DNA of 64,000 nucleotides, taken from UA16 sp002292325 (GTDB lineage Bacteria > Bacteroidota > Bacteroidia > Flavobacteriales_D > Sanyastnellaceae). The DNA lies in assembly GCA_943788645.1 (NCBI GenBank), contig CALSRC010000013.1, positions 1 to 64,000 on the forward strand. Reading direction: 5' to 3'. Under the pieces are notes generated by a model that saw only the letters and a list, made by a program, of their open reading frames with translations, did no database searches and was not told the origin of the DNA. Positions 33,401-41,690 of the stretch are shown in pieces. Numbering within the stretch: position 1 is the first letter of the stretch; each line of letters starts with the position of its first letter. The position numbers were made by a program, and so were the translations under genes.

Positions 33401-35436
33401 TCAGAAGGGGTTTCATTCTCTTCAGCAGCTGGTGATTCAGTCTTGTCTGAGCTGGGAATGACCTCCTCTGTCTTGTTCGTAGGAACTACATCATTCGCCT
33501 TTGGCGCTTGCACTATCGGTTGTTCTGGCTTCTTAAATGGTCGTTCGCCCAATATGCGCTCAACATCCTCACGGAAGATGACCTCATTTTTCAACAAAGA
33601 ATCAGCCAGTGCGCTCAACTTATCTGAATTCTTCTGCAGGATCTCTTTGGCACGTAAATAAGCGCCTTCAATGAGCTTGCCCACCTCTTCATCAATGATG
33701 CGAGACGTCTCTTCAGAATAAGGCTTCGTGAACATTTGGTCCCCCTGACTATCGTAATAGCTGCGGTTTCCAATGCGATCATTGAGACCATATACCGAAA
33801 CCATGGCGTAGGCTTGCTTCGTTACTTTCTCCAGATCACTCAGGGCGCCTGTAGAGATTTTTTCGAACACCAAATCCTCGGCTGCTCGTCCTCCTAAAGC
33901 TGCGCACATCTCATCTAACATCTGCTCCGTAGTGGTGATTTGTCGTTCTTCAGGCAAATACCAAGCAGCCCCCAAGGACTGCCCACGAGGCACAATGCTC
34001 ACCTTGACAAGCGGAGACGCAAACTCAACCAACCAACTTACGACAGCGTGACCCGCCTCATGAAACGCAATTGTGCGCTTCTCCTCTTCCGAAATAATTT
34101 TGGTCCGCTTCTCGAGCCCCCCGATAATGCGATCAACTGCATCGAGAAAATCTTGGTGAACGACCTTCTCCCTTCCTTTTCTTGCCGCAAACAATGCCGC
34201 CTCATTGCAAACATTGGCAATATCAGCGCCGCTAAAACCTGGAGTTTGCCTTGACAAGAATTCCACATCGATGGACTCGTCCACCTTGATCGGGCGCAAG
34301 TGAACTTCGAAAATCGCACGTCGCTCTGTCAAATCTGGCATGTCTACATAGATCTGACGATCAAATCTACCCGCTCGCATGAGGGCTTTATCGAGAATGT
34401 CTGCACGGTTGGTCGCTGCCAAAATGATCACGCCACTGTTCGTGCCAAACCCATCCATCTCCGTCAACAATTGGTTCAACGTATTCTCGCGCTCGTCATT
34501 CGATCCCATGCTCGCGTTCTTGCCTCGGGCGCGCCCAATAGCGTCAATTTCATCAATGAAAATAATTGCCGGTGCCTTCTCCTTGGCTTGTTTGAAAAGG
34601 TCCCTCACCCTTGACGCCCCAACCCCGACAAACATTTCAACGAAATCAGATCCGCTAAGTGAAAAGAAGGGGACCTGTGCCTCGCCTGCGACTGCTTTCG
34701 CTAGAAGTGTCTTACCGGTACCTGGAGGGCCAACCAACAAAGCTCCTTTGGGGATTTTCGCTCCCAGATTGGTGTACTTCTCAGGCGCTTTCAAAAACTC
34801 GACAATCTCTTCTAGCTCTTCCTTTGCTCCATCCAGCCCAGCGACGTCTTCAAAATTCGCATCCGTGCCTTTCCCTTTTTCGAACAACTGCGCTTTCGAC
34901 TTTCCAATATTGAAAATCTGTCCGCTTCCGGCACCACCGCCACCCAAACGCCTCATGATCAAGACCCACACCCCGATCATCAATGCAAAAAAGATCACGT
35001 AGGTGAACATTTGCTGACCCCACTCGTTCACCGGCTCATACACATAATCGAAGTCATTGGACTCCGAAAGCGTCTTCAGGTCTTGCAAGTAGGCATCTCC
35101 TGCAGGCACATTTAACCAATAGTCTGCTCCTTGATAAACGGACTTCAACAGCCCGGGTTCCTCTGAGTCATCCCGCATGGATTCACGCGCTGAATCCTTG
35201 AGGTAAACGCTCGCTCGTTGACCATCAAAAACCAACCGCTTGATCTTTCCGCCCTCGATGTAAGATTTAAATTCAGACCATTGAATTTCTCGGCCATCTT
35301 GGCTGCTATTCATCATCAACATCCCGAGAAGCAGGACACCTATAATGGCATAAATCCAATAAAAGTTCATCGACGGTTTCCCGTCTCCTTTGTTGCCCGG
35401 AGGCTGATTCTGCTTGTCTTCCATTGATGTATTCAA
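33397..35436 (-). CDS. ftsH: ATP-dependent zinc metalloprotease FtsH
   Basis: A 679-aa membrane protease that degrades misfolded and regulatory membrane proteins. There are two N-terminal helices around a periplasmic loop, then the AAA+ domain with Walker A (GPPGTGKTLLAKA), Walker B (IIFIDEIDAIGRARG) and the second region of homology (AATNRADILDKALMRAGRFD). The zinc site HEAGH sits near residue 460, and the C-terminus is Pro/Glu/Thr-rich. It overlaps rsfS upstream and DUF2007 downstream by 4 nt each. The prohibitin at 27.3 kb could be its partner. Confidence 0.96.
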   Translation of the reverse strand: MNTSMEDKQNQPPGNKGDGKPSMNFYWIYAIIGVLLLGMLMMNSSQDGREIQWSEFKSYIEGGKIKRLVFDGQRASVYLKDSARESMRDDSEEPGLLKSVYQGADYWLNVPAGDAYLQDLKTLSESNDFDYVYEPVNEWGQQMFTYVIFFALMIGVWVLIMRRLGGGGAGSGQIFNIGKSKAQLFEKGKGTDANFEDVAGLDGAKEELEEIVEFLKAPEKYTNLGAKIPKGALLVGPPGTGKTLLAKAVAGEAQVPFFSLSGSDFVEMFVGVGASRVRDLFKQAKEKAPAIIFIDEIDAIGRARGKNASMGSNDERENTLNQLLTEMDGFGTNSGVIILAATNRADILDKALMRAGRFDRQIYVDMPDLTERRAIFEVHLRPIKVDESIDVEFLSRQTPGFSGADIANVCNEAALFAARKGREKVVHQDFLDAVDRIIGGLEKRTKIISEEEKRTIAFHEAGHAVVSWLVEFASPLVKVSIVPRGQSLGAAWYLPEERQITTTEQMLDEMCAALGGRAAEDLVFEKISTGALSDLEKVTKQAYAMVSVYGLNDRIGNRSYYDSQGDQMFTKPYSEETSRIIDEEVGKLIEGAYLRAKEILQKNSDKLSALADSLLKNEVIFREDVERILGERPFKKPEQPIVQAPKANDVVPTNKTEEVIPSSDKTESPAAEENETPSE

Positions 35437-35804
35437 ACTTCTGCGAGGGTGCTAATGTTCGCATCGCCCCATAATTCCTCTAAAGCATAACGACTTCGTG
35501 CTTCTTCATGGAACACGTGAACGACAATGTCACTGTAATCCAAAATAGCCCATTCTCCATTTCGAAGGCCTTGTTTGCCCCAAGGCTTTTCGTTTGCCTC
35601 CTCTGCTGTTAGTTTTTCCACGGACTCGGCCAACGCCTCAACCTGCGTTCGGCTCGTTCCATGGGCTACGACGAACCACCCAGCAACAGCATGCGGAATC
35701 TGACGAAGGTCCAAAATGGTTATTTGCTTGCCTTTTACCTCCTGCAAGCCGTTGATAACGGCTCCGAGTAATGGCGTATCGTGTAACGATGATGGGCTAT
35801 TCAT
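35433..35804 (-). CDS. rsfS: Ribosomal silencing factor RsfS
   Basis: A 123-aa RsfS/Iojap protein that binds uL14 and blocks 30S-50S joining when nutrients are low. It shows GKQITILDLRQIPHAVAGWF, VAHGTSRTQVEALAESV and EWAILDYSDIVVHVFHEEAR. It is the first gene of the rsfS-ftsH-DUF2007-cdsA-psd operon. A box TATCTTTC (one mismatch) lies 16 nt upstream. Confidence 0.93.
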   Translation of the reverse strand: MNSPSSLHDTPLLGAVINGLQEVKGKQITILDLRQIPHAVAGWFVVAHGTSRTQVEALAESVEKLTAEEANEKPWGKQGLRNGEWAILDYSDIVVHVFHEEARSRYALEELWGDANISTLAEV

Positions 35805-35904
35805 TCACTTTCGTTCAGCCCGAAAGATACGGTGATTACCTCGTAAAGTGACGGCGTCGAATGCGAAAACATGCCAACTTTCTACCCTATTTTCACGGGC
35901 AACG

Positions 35905-36714
35905 ATGAAGGTATTTTTCAATCACTTCAAACAAACCACCAGCTCGAATGACATCGCGAGTGAGTGGCTTAAACAAGCCGAACCCGGCAGTGTTAATGTG
36001 GTGACCACCGACGACCAGACAGGCGGCCGAGGGCAACGCGGCCGAGCGTGGGATCAACGGCCTGGGCTGGACCTCGCATGGTCAATGGCCATCAAGTGGC
36101 CTCTCGAACAGCATAGAGGCTCAAAAATTCCTGAACCGATTTTGTTCAACAAAGCCGTTGCAGTTGCCATCTGGTCCCTTGTGGACTCCGCACTTCCGGG
36201 TTCGGAATTGACTGGAATCAAATGGCCCAATGACATCTTAATTCGCCGAGATGCAGGCCGAATGGCATGGCAAAAATGTGCTGGAATGCTCATTGAAAAT
36301 GCCTGGAAGGGTGAGCGTTGGGATGGCAGCGTTATCGGTGTAGGAATGAATGTCAATTCCGACCGCTCCTCAGAATCTGGTCGAACATCGCTTCGGTCAG
36401 AGACCAAAAAATCTTGGGACATTTCAACCCTTGCAATCGAACTGCATGAAACCGTGATGCATCAGTTGCAGATCCTCGAAAAAGATGGACGTCAGATAGA
36501 GTCGGCATATCAACAAGCTCTAATTGGAACGAACCATTGGCTTCCATTCACCCTGCAGGCTGAACCAGGATGGGGAAAGATTCACTCCGTGGACCTTCAA
36601 GGAAACTTGCTCATGCAATGGCGGATGAACGAAACTTCGAAAGCCCGGGACCTTTCGGTTGCCCAATCGAACCAACTTCGCTGGGACGGATTGGATTCGG
36701 ACGCTTCGGCCTAA
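35905..36714 (+). CDS. birA: Biotin--[acetyl-CoA-carboxylase] ligase
   Basis: A 269-aa monofunctional BirA without the DNA-binding domain, so it is not a repressor. It has TTSSNDIASEWLKQ, the ATP/biotin motif TDDQTGGRGQRGRAW, and KWPNDILI with the conserved lysine region. ATG 35905 (MKVFFNHFKQ) is chosen over an upstream in-frame start that adds non-family residues. It is divergent from rsfS across a ~100-bp gap. Confidence 0.92.
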   Translation: MKVFFNHFKQTTSSNDIASEWLKQAEPGSVNVVTTDDQTGGRGQRGRAWDQRPGLDLAWSMAIKWPLEQHRGSKIPEPILFNKAVAVAIWSLVDSALPGSELTGIKWPNDILIRRDAGRMAWQKCAGMLIENAWKGERWDGSVIGVGMNVNSDRSSESGRTSLRSETKKSWDISTLAIELHETVMHQLQILEKDGRQIESAYQQALIGTNHWLPFTLQAEPGWGKIHSVDLQGNLLMQWRMNETSKARDLSVAQSNQLRWDGLDSDASA

Positions 36715-36729
36715 CTCGATTGCAATCAG

Positions 36730-37158
36730 TCAGACGGATTCGTCAACCGGAAATGCCTTTTGTACTGCTTCGGCCATGCCGCTAAAAATCGATTGCAACG
36801 GTTTTTCTGCCATCATTTTCATGAATGGATTCAAATCAGCATCGCATCGCACCTGCAGGGTGCTCGTCGCAGATTCGGAATCCGCTTGGTCCGCTTCGAT
36901 TTCGATATCAAGTTTAAAACGAATGGGCGTTCCTTTTTGAGAAACGTAATGCACATGATGAGATGAGGGGCCTTCCAATCGCTTGATGATGACCGAAAAA
37001 CCTCCAGCCACCTTGAAAGAACATTGGTCGCCCTCCGATGTAAACGCTTGAACATATTCCTCCGGCAACAATGGCTCGAGGTTGGCAGGATCATTCAAGT
37101 GGTCGCAAAGAAATTCTGGAGACCGGCCAACACGTATAACTGGACTTTCTATGATCAT
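36730..37158 (-). CDS. SRPBCC family (START-like) protein
   Basis: A 142-aa lipid/hydrophobic ligand-binding fold protein. It begins MIIESPVIRVGRSPEFLCDH with an early helix-grip element, continues through VAGGFSVIIKRLEGPSSHHV and ends with a long C-terminal helix (MKMMAEKPLQSIFSGMAEAV). No catalytic residues are known for this group. It overlaps pyrE by 4 nt (ATGA) and is convergent with birA. Confidence 0.82.
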   Translation of the reverse strand: MIIESPVIRVGRSPEFLCDHLNDPANLEPLLPEEYVQAFTSEGDQCSFKVAGGFSVIIKRLEGPSSHHVHYVSQKGTPIRFKLDIEIEADQADSESATSTLQVRCDADLNPFMKMMAEKPLQSIFSGMAEAVQKAFPVDESV

Positions 37159-37826
37159 TTCTTGGCTTCTTGACTTTGGTCAAACGCCTCACTCCAACCT
37201 TTCGGATCCCGATTCCAATCATCCAACATCATACGTTGCGAGCCATTCAGATAACCCTCCTGCAATGCCTGGTCTAGCATGGTCGGATAATCTGTGAGCG
37301 TCAGCCAAGGGCAGTTCGCAGCCTGAAATGCCGAATTGGACACTTCAAAACCATAGGTGAAAATAGCGATGAGTCCCTTGACTTCGATTCCCGCATCTCG
37401 CAGGGCATCCACAGCTTTCAAGCTGCTTTGTCCTGTTGAAATCAAATCCTCTATCACGACCACATTGGAAAGCACCGTCAAGTCACCTTCGATGGCATTT
37501 CCCATGCCATGGTCCTTTGCCTTCGACCGCACGTAAATAAAGGGCAGACCAAGTTCCTGGGCTACCAAGGCGCCAAGAGCAATTCCACCCGTCGCCACTC
37601 CCGCAATGGCATCGACCTTTCCGTATTGATTCTCAATCGCTTCCACGGCCAACTGACGAACAAATGTTCGAACCGTTGGATGACTCAGCGCTTTTCGGTT
37701 ATCACAATAAATAGGAGACTTTCGGCCACTGGCCCAAATAAAGGGGTCATTCGGACGCAATTGAATTGCCTTAATTCTCAAAAGGAATTCCGCAACTTTT
37801 CGCCTACTTTCAACGGACAAAATCAT
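37155..37826 (-). CDS. pyrE: Orotate phosphoribosyltransferase
   Basis: A 223-aa enzyme that joins orotate to PRPP in pyrimidine synthesis. The PRPP loop reads VVVIEDLISTGQSS and the catalytic flexible-loop region contains RSKAKDHGMG. It starts with MILSVESRRKVAEFLLRIKA. A TACATTCG box ends 4 bp upstream of the ATG and overlaps the ATG of the divergent Nudix gene. It is translationally coupled to the SRPBCC gene. Confidence 0.95.
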   Translation of the reverse strand: MILSVESRRKVAEFLLRIKAIQLRPNDPFIWASGRKSPIYCDNRKALSHPTVRTFVRQLAVEAIENQYGKVDAIAGVATGGIALGALVAQELGLPFIYVRSKAKDHGMGNAIEGDLTVLSNVVVIEDLISTGQSSLKAVDALRDAGIEVKGLIAIFTYGFEVSNSAFQAANCPWLTLTDYPTMLDQALQEGYLNGSQRMMLDDWNRDPKGWSEAFDQSQEAKK

Positions 37827-37830
37827 AGTG

Positions 37831-37838
37831 CGAATGTA
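37831..37838 (-). promoter_or_regulatory. TAnnTTYG box 4 nt before pyrE ATG, overlapping the Nudix start codon
   Basis: The minus strand reads TACATTCG, then four bases to the pyrE ATG (37826). Bases 37834-37836 are also the ATG of the divergent Nudix gene. Confidence 0.5.
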
Positions 37839-38448
37839 TGAAGTTTATATAATGAATCGGCCGGTAATCTTTCAAGAAAATCCCCCGACAAGCAACAACG
37901 CACTGATCATCCGGGAACCTGAAAAATCCAGTTTGAATGGCCTTCCCAACCTCATCCGCCAAAACCCAGACATTCAATCTGTTGTGCTATTGAGCGAGGA
38001 CCCCGAACGGCTTTGGATGCAGTTTTGCTACGGGTACAAGGAGATCTTGGCAGCCGGTTGTGTGGTAAAAAACAACGAAGGAGCCTATTTGTGGATTGAA
38101 CGGAATGGCAAGTGGGACTTGGCCAAAGGAAAAGTTGAATCCGGCGAGAGCATCGAAGAGGCCGCAGTGAGAGAAGTCCAAGAAGAAACGGGTATTGGAC
38201 AATTGCGCTTGAAACACGATTTGGGAAAAACGTATCACACCTATGACGACGCCGGAACACCTGTTCTTAAAACCACTTTTTGGTTTCATGCAGAACATGC
38301 GGGAGGGGCGACAAAAGGCACACCGCAAGCCATCGAAGGCATTACCGGTGTACACTGGGAAAAACCGCCTTTTGCCTCTGTTATCCGAGCAAATGCCTAC
38401 CCAAGCATTCTTGCATTGATGGAACGAATTGAACCCCCAGAAGCCTAA
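37834..38448 (+). CDS. Nudix hydrolase
   Basis: A 204-aa NUDIX protein: an N-terminal domain beginning MYEVYIMNRPVIF, then the Nudix box GKVESGESIEEAAVREVQEE-TGI, which fits GX5EX7REUXEEXGU completely. Substrate (a nucleotide diphosphate derivative) is unknown. I prefer ATG 37834, since MYEVYIMNRP resembles related Bacteroidota proteins; ATG 37852 is possible. The gap to pyrE is only 7 nt. Adjacent pyrE hints at nucleotide housekeeping. Confidence 0.88.
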   Translation: MYEVYIMNRPVIFQENPPTSNNALIIREPEKSSLNGLPNLIRQNPDIQSVVLLSEDPERLWMQFCYGYKEILAAGCVVKNNEGAYLWIERNGKWDLAKGKVESGESIEEAAVREVQEETGIGQLRLKHDLGKTYHTYDDAGTPVLKTTFWFHAEHAGGATKGTPQAIEGITGVHWEKPPFASVIRANAYPSILALMERIEPPEA

Positions 38449-38457
38449 AAGCCTTCG

Positions 38458-39870
38458 TTACCTCTCGGGAAGCAGCTTCAACAAATGAGCATGCAATCCC
38501 TGACTCGGCAATGGCGTATCATCAGAGACGATGCGATCGTCCTGATCGAGCACCACAATTTGTGGAATGACAGATAGCCCCAACTTTTCCATTATTTGCG
38601 GAGAATTCCCCACCCACCCGATGGTTTCATCCAGCGTGCGACGCGCCGACAAGGTTTCTCGCCACAACCCTTGATTTTCATCCAAGGAAAGTACGACCCA
38701 GCAGATGTCCCGGCGATCCAATTTTTCCGCCACCTGATTGAACATTTCTCGCTCTCTTCTCGCTAATCCTGATCCGCTTTTTAAAGCCAAGATTACCTTC
38801 CAAGGTTGCCTGCAATCATCTTGAATTGAGCTCAACTCCTCATTGGGCAACGTCCATGGAATGGTCCCCACCCATGCACCTGATTGACCAATGGCTCGTT
38901 GTTCCGCAAGGCGTTCATAAACGCTTAAAAATGCCTTTGGGAACCGGAATGTATTCCAGACCAATTCCGTCAATGGACTCGGCGAGACGATCGCTTTGTC
39001 CAGCCATGCAGTGGCTACTTCAGACCATGGCGCAGCTTTCCAAAGCGGCCCCATCGCAGCGGACAAAGAATCTCTATCGGCTAAAAACACGGCTTCATTG
39101 ATCTTGTCCCAATCCACGAGCGCATCCCGCCACCACCCTCCATGTACGAGACGCCAGCAGGAGAATTTACCCGGAGATTCAAGCCATTCCATCGCATCAG
39201 CTCCTTTTAATTCCAGCGCACTTTGTTGCCAAAGCGAGTCCATTGCTGCTTGCCCTTTTCCATTGTTCAGGGCACCCGTCATTCTGATCTGCCACAACAA
39301 TTGTCTTTCAACCGAGCCCGAAGCCTCTGTCTCCATGACATTCCAAATGGAATCAAACCGATGTTCCAATCGATCACTCAGATCCAATAAGCTATCACGT
39401 CCCTTCATTGCCATGCCAGAGATTCGAAGCACCAGGCTCTCCGCAATTTGATTGTTGACCTGATTTTGAAATGCCATCAGCGAGTCCATTCGGGTGCTGG
39501 GGTGCGCGCCAGCCCATCGGGTCAAACCCGGACTTCCCAGTAACCGAGACGCGACCTGGCGGCCAGGACGGATTTCCAACACGGCCTGTTCATCGGGACG
39601 AACCAAAACCATCCATGACCACGGAGGCGAGAGCAATTCAAATAAGGTGGGTGTTTCCAACTTTCCCACACTCCAATGAAAGGAACCATTTTCAGCAACC
39701 AAAATCTCCGGGGCCCATTCTGCCACAGGCAATGCAGGATAAAGGACTTTCTTAACGTGAATAATGCTGGGCGTGACATCCATTTCAATCAACCGGCCAG
39801 AAACCACGGTCTCCTGCGAAAACATCGGTGTAACTCCAAACAATACAAGAGCGAGCAGGCTACGCAGCAT
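38458..39870 (-). CDS. Exported protein with C-terminal thioredoxin-like fold lacking the CxxC site
   Basis: A 470-aa protein with signal peptide MLRSLLALVLFGVTPMFSQ. The middle (about 60-320) is helical with many W residues and no recognised domain. The last ~130 residues look like a TlpA/AhpC-type fold (QPWKVILALKSGSGLARRER, ICWVVLSLDENQGLW, GLSVIPQIVVLDQDDRIVS), with a cis-Pro motif VIPQ. No CxxC is present where the active site would be, so it is probably not a disulfide exchanger. It follows coaD by one base and is the last gene of its operon. Confidence 0.65.
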   Translation of the reverse strand: MLRSLLALVLFGVTPMFSQETVVSGRLIEMDVTPSIIHVKKVLYPALPVAEWAPEILVAENGSFHWSVGKLETPTLFELLSPPWSWMVLVRPDEQAVLEIRPGRQVASRLLGSPGLTRWAGAHPSTRMDSLMAFQNQVNNQIAESLVLRISGMAMKGRDSLLDLSDRLEHRFDSIWNVMETEASGSVERQLLWQIRMTGALNNGKGQAAMDSLWQQSALELKGADAMEWLESPGKFSCWRLVHGGWWRDALVDWDKINEAVFLADRDSLSAAMGPLWKAAPWSEVATAWLDKAIVSPSPLTELVWNTFRFPKAFLSVYERLAEQRAIGQSGAWVGTIPWTLPNEELSSIQDDCRQPWKVILALKSGSGLARREREMFNQVAEKLDRRDICWVVLSLDENQGLWRETLSARRTLDETIGWVGNSPQIMEKLGLSVIPQIVVLDQDDRIVSDDTPLPSQGLHAHLLKLLPER

Positions 39871-39871
39871 A

Positions 39872-40339
39872 TTACTTTGGTGATGGCAATTCCAATCCTT
39901 CTGGTACAAAAGCGGAAGCATCTCCCCCATTCTTAAGGATTTCGCGAACCACATTTGAATGGATGTGGGCGAATTCAGGGTCGGTAAATAAAATCACCGT
40001 TTCAAGTGAAGGATGAAGCACCTTGGTCATTTGTGCAATCGTACGTTCGTATTCAAAATCTCCTCCGTTGCGCACCCCACGGATCAACCATTGAGCACCT
40101 TGCGACTTACAGAAATCTGCTGTTAACCCTTGAAAAGATTCCACCCGAACAGACGGAAACTCTTGGCAAACGGACGTCAACCATTCAATCCTTTCATCAA
40201 GTGAAAACATGGAATGCTTGGAAGAATTAACTCCAACTCCGAGAATGACCTCATCGAATAGCGGCAGCGACCGACGAAGAATGTTGAGGTGTCCTCGGGT
40301 GATGGGATCAAAGGAACCGGGGAAAACAGCACGTTTCAT
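39872..40339 (-). CDS. coaD: Phosphopantetheine adenylyltransferase
   Basis: A 155-aa enzyme that adenylates 4'-phosphopantetheine, the penultimate step of CoA synthesis. It begins MKRAVFPGSFDPITRGHLNI with the nucleotidyltransferase T/HxGH motif, and has GVGVNSSKHSMFSLDERIEW and GANGG-like RGVRNGGDFEYERTIAQM. It overlaps rsmD by 4 nt (ATGA) and is followed after one base by the exported thioredoxin-fold gene. Confidence 0.95.
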   Translation of the reverse strand: MKRAVFPGSFDPITRGHLNILRRSLPLFDEVILGVGVNSSKHSMFSLDERIEWLTSVCQEFPSVRVESFQGLTADFCKSQGAQWLIRGVRNGGDFEYERTIAQMTKVLHPSLETVILFTDPEFAHIHSNVVREILKNGGDASAFVPEGLELPSPK

Positions 40340-40887
40340 GGGGACGGTGGGGTTGGCGTTTGGAACAGGCTAAAATGCACGTGGCCATACTTTCGTGTTT
40401 CGATATAATGACGAGCTGAGGATACATCCGTTCGCTCTCCGTGCTCCAAGATAAACCAGCCACCGGGAACCAACAACGTCCCGCTTAGCACCGTTTCTGG
40501 GAGTTGTGCAAGCTGAGGTAAGTCAAAAGGAGGATCTGCAAAGACTATATCAAACTGAGTCAATGATTTTCCTGCGAACAACATCGCATCTCCTCGAACG
40601 ATTTGCCACTGGTCGAGTTCCCAATCTCGCGCTAATTGGGATAAGCCTCGAATGGCTCGAGGATCCAATTCCACCGAAGTCACTGATTCTGCTCCGCGAC
40701 TCAAAAATTCCAGTCCAACCATCCCCGTGCCCGCAAATAAATCCAACACCACCGCATCCGTGATATCGGCCCTTGACCGCATCAAATTGAACAAACCTTC
40801 GCGGCCAAAGTCCGTTGTTGGACGTCCGCGAAATCCTTTTGAAATCTTGGGTCGCCGACCCTTCCATTGTCCTCCTGTAATTCTCAT
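40336..40887 (-). CDS. rsmD: 16S rRNA (guanine(966)-N(2))-methyltransferase
   Basis: A 183-aa SAM-dependent methyltransferase acting on G966 of 16S rRNA. Motifs are MRITGGQWKGRRP at the start, RPTTDFGREGLFNLM, the SAM site LDLFAGTGMVGLEFLSRG and the catalytic FADPPFD. I chose ATG 40887; a longer frame adds 9 unrelated residues. It lies between DUF3822 and coaD with 4-nt overlaps on both sides, a layout common in Bacteroidota. Confidence 0.95.
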   Translation of the reverse strand: MRITGGQWKGRRPKISKGFRGRPTTDFGREGLFNLMRSRADITDAVVLDLFAGTGMVGLEFLSRGAESVTSVELDPRAIRGLSQLARDWELDQWQIVRGDAMLFAGKSLTQFDIVFADPPFDLPQLAQLPETVLSGTLLVPGGWFILEHGERTDVSSARHYIETRKYGHVHFSLFQTPTPPSP

Positions 40888-41690
40888 CGCACAGCTTGAT
40901 GTAAGAGATTCCAATCACCAACGTCTGCAGGTGGATCGTTTTTCCACAGCAACGCACCCTCCTCGATTTCAACATGCGGAAAAAATCGAGTGAATTGCTT
41001 CATCATTCCCGGGTGGCTTTCGACCGAACCCGAAAAAACAACTGCTGTTCTTTGCCGCGCATCTTCCGCCGCTGCATCGCCACCGCTGCGAACCATGGAA
41101 TTCACCGCATGGTACAACACCCCTTCACCCTGCATGTCTTCCGTTACCATGCACCAAGCCAATTCGCCTTCATCAAAACGGCACATCAGTGCTCGATTGA
41201 GTCCCACATCTATGCTCAGCAAGGAAGCACAATCAGCAGGAATTGTGCGCCTCTTTTGGAGCTCTAACCAACCCAACGTGCATGAACTCCAGCGCACATG
41301 AGGCCACGATTTTAGAAAGTCATCTCCCGCAGACCAAGGTCCACTTTCCATGAGTGTGACTTCCTCTCCGAGGCGCTCAGATTGGTAGGAACGACGCAAA
41401 GCGTTTGAAGGACCGTGGTGCATTTTTAGTACCTCACCCTCGATGCCGTTGGCCACGGCAGACGGCATTAAACTGCAGACAGGACGAAGCAGAGAAACCC
41501 AAACGGAACGAACACGGGCATACCGATCAGCCAACGATTGAAACCCTAACGGTTCTTCTTCTGAACCAAAGTCAAGTACCACATTTCCGTCTACAAGCAT
41601 CCACCGCAAAACCATTCCATCCCACCCCAAAAGCAAGTCGGAATTCAATGCAATTAAATCAATTTCGCCAGTTTCCATCGGTGTGCGCAT
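40884..41690 (-). CDS. DUF3822 family protein
   Basis: A 268-aa protein found next to rsmD in many Bacteroidota. It begins near MRTPMETGEIDLIAL; the first ATG overlaps the upstream gene by 32 nt, and ATG 41678 would reduce that to 20. The fold is actin/RNase H-like by family (LLSIDVGLNRALMCRFDEGE, then GVLYHAVNSMVRS and VVFSGSVESHPGMM), which suggests an ASKHA-type core, but no function is known. Its 3' end overlaps rsmD. Confidence 0.82.
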   Translation of the reverse strand: MRTPMETGEIDLIALNSDLLLGWDGMVLRWMLVDGNVVLDFGSEEEPLGFQSLADRYARVRSVWVSLLRPVCSLMPSAVANGIEGEVLKMHHGPSNALRRSYQSERLGEEVTLMESGPWSAGDDFLKSWPHVRWSSCTLGWLELQKRRTIPADCASLLSIDVGLNRALMCRFDEGELAWCMVTEDMQGEGVLYHAVNSMVRSGGDAAAEDARQRTAVVFSGSVESHPGMMKQFTRFFPHVEIEEGALLWKNDPPADVGDWNLLHQAVR

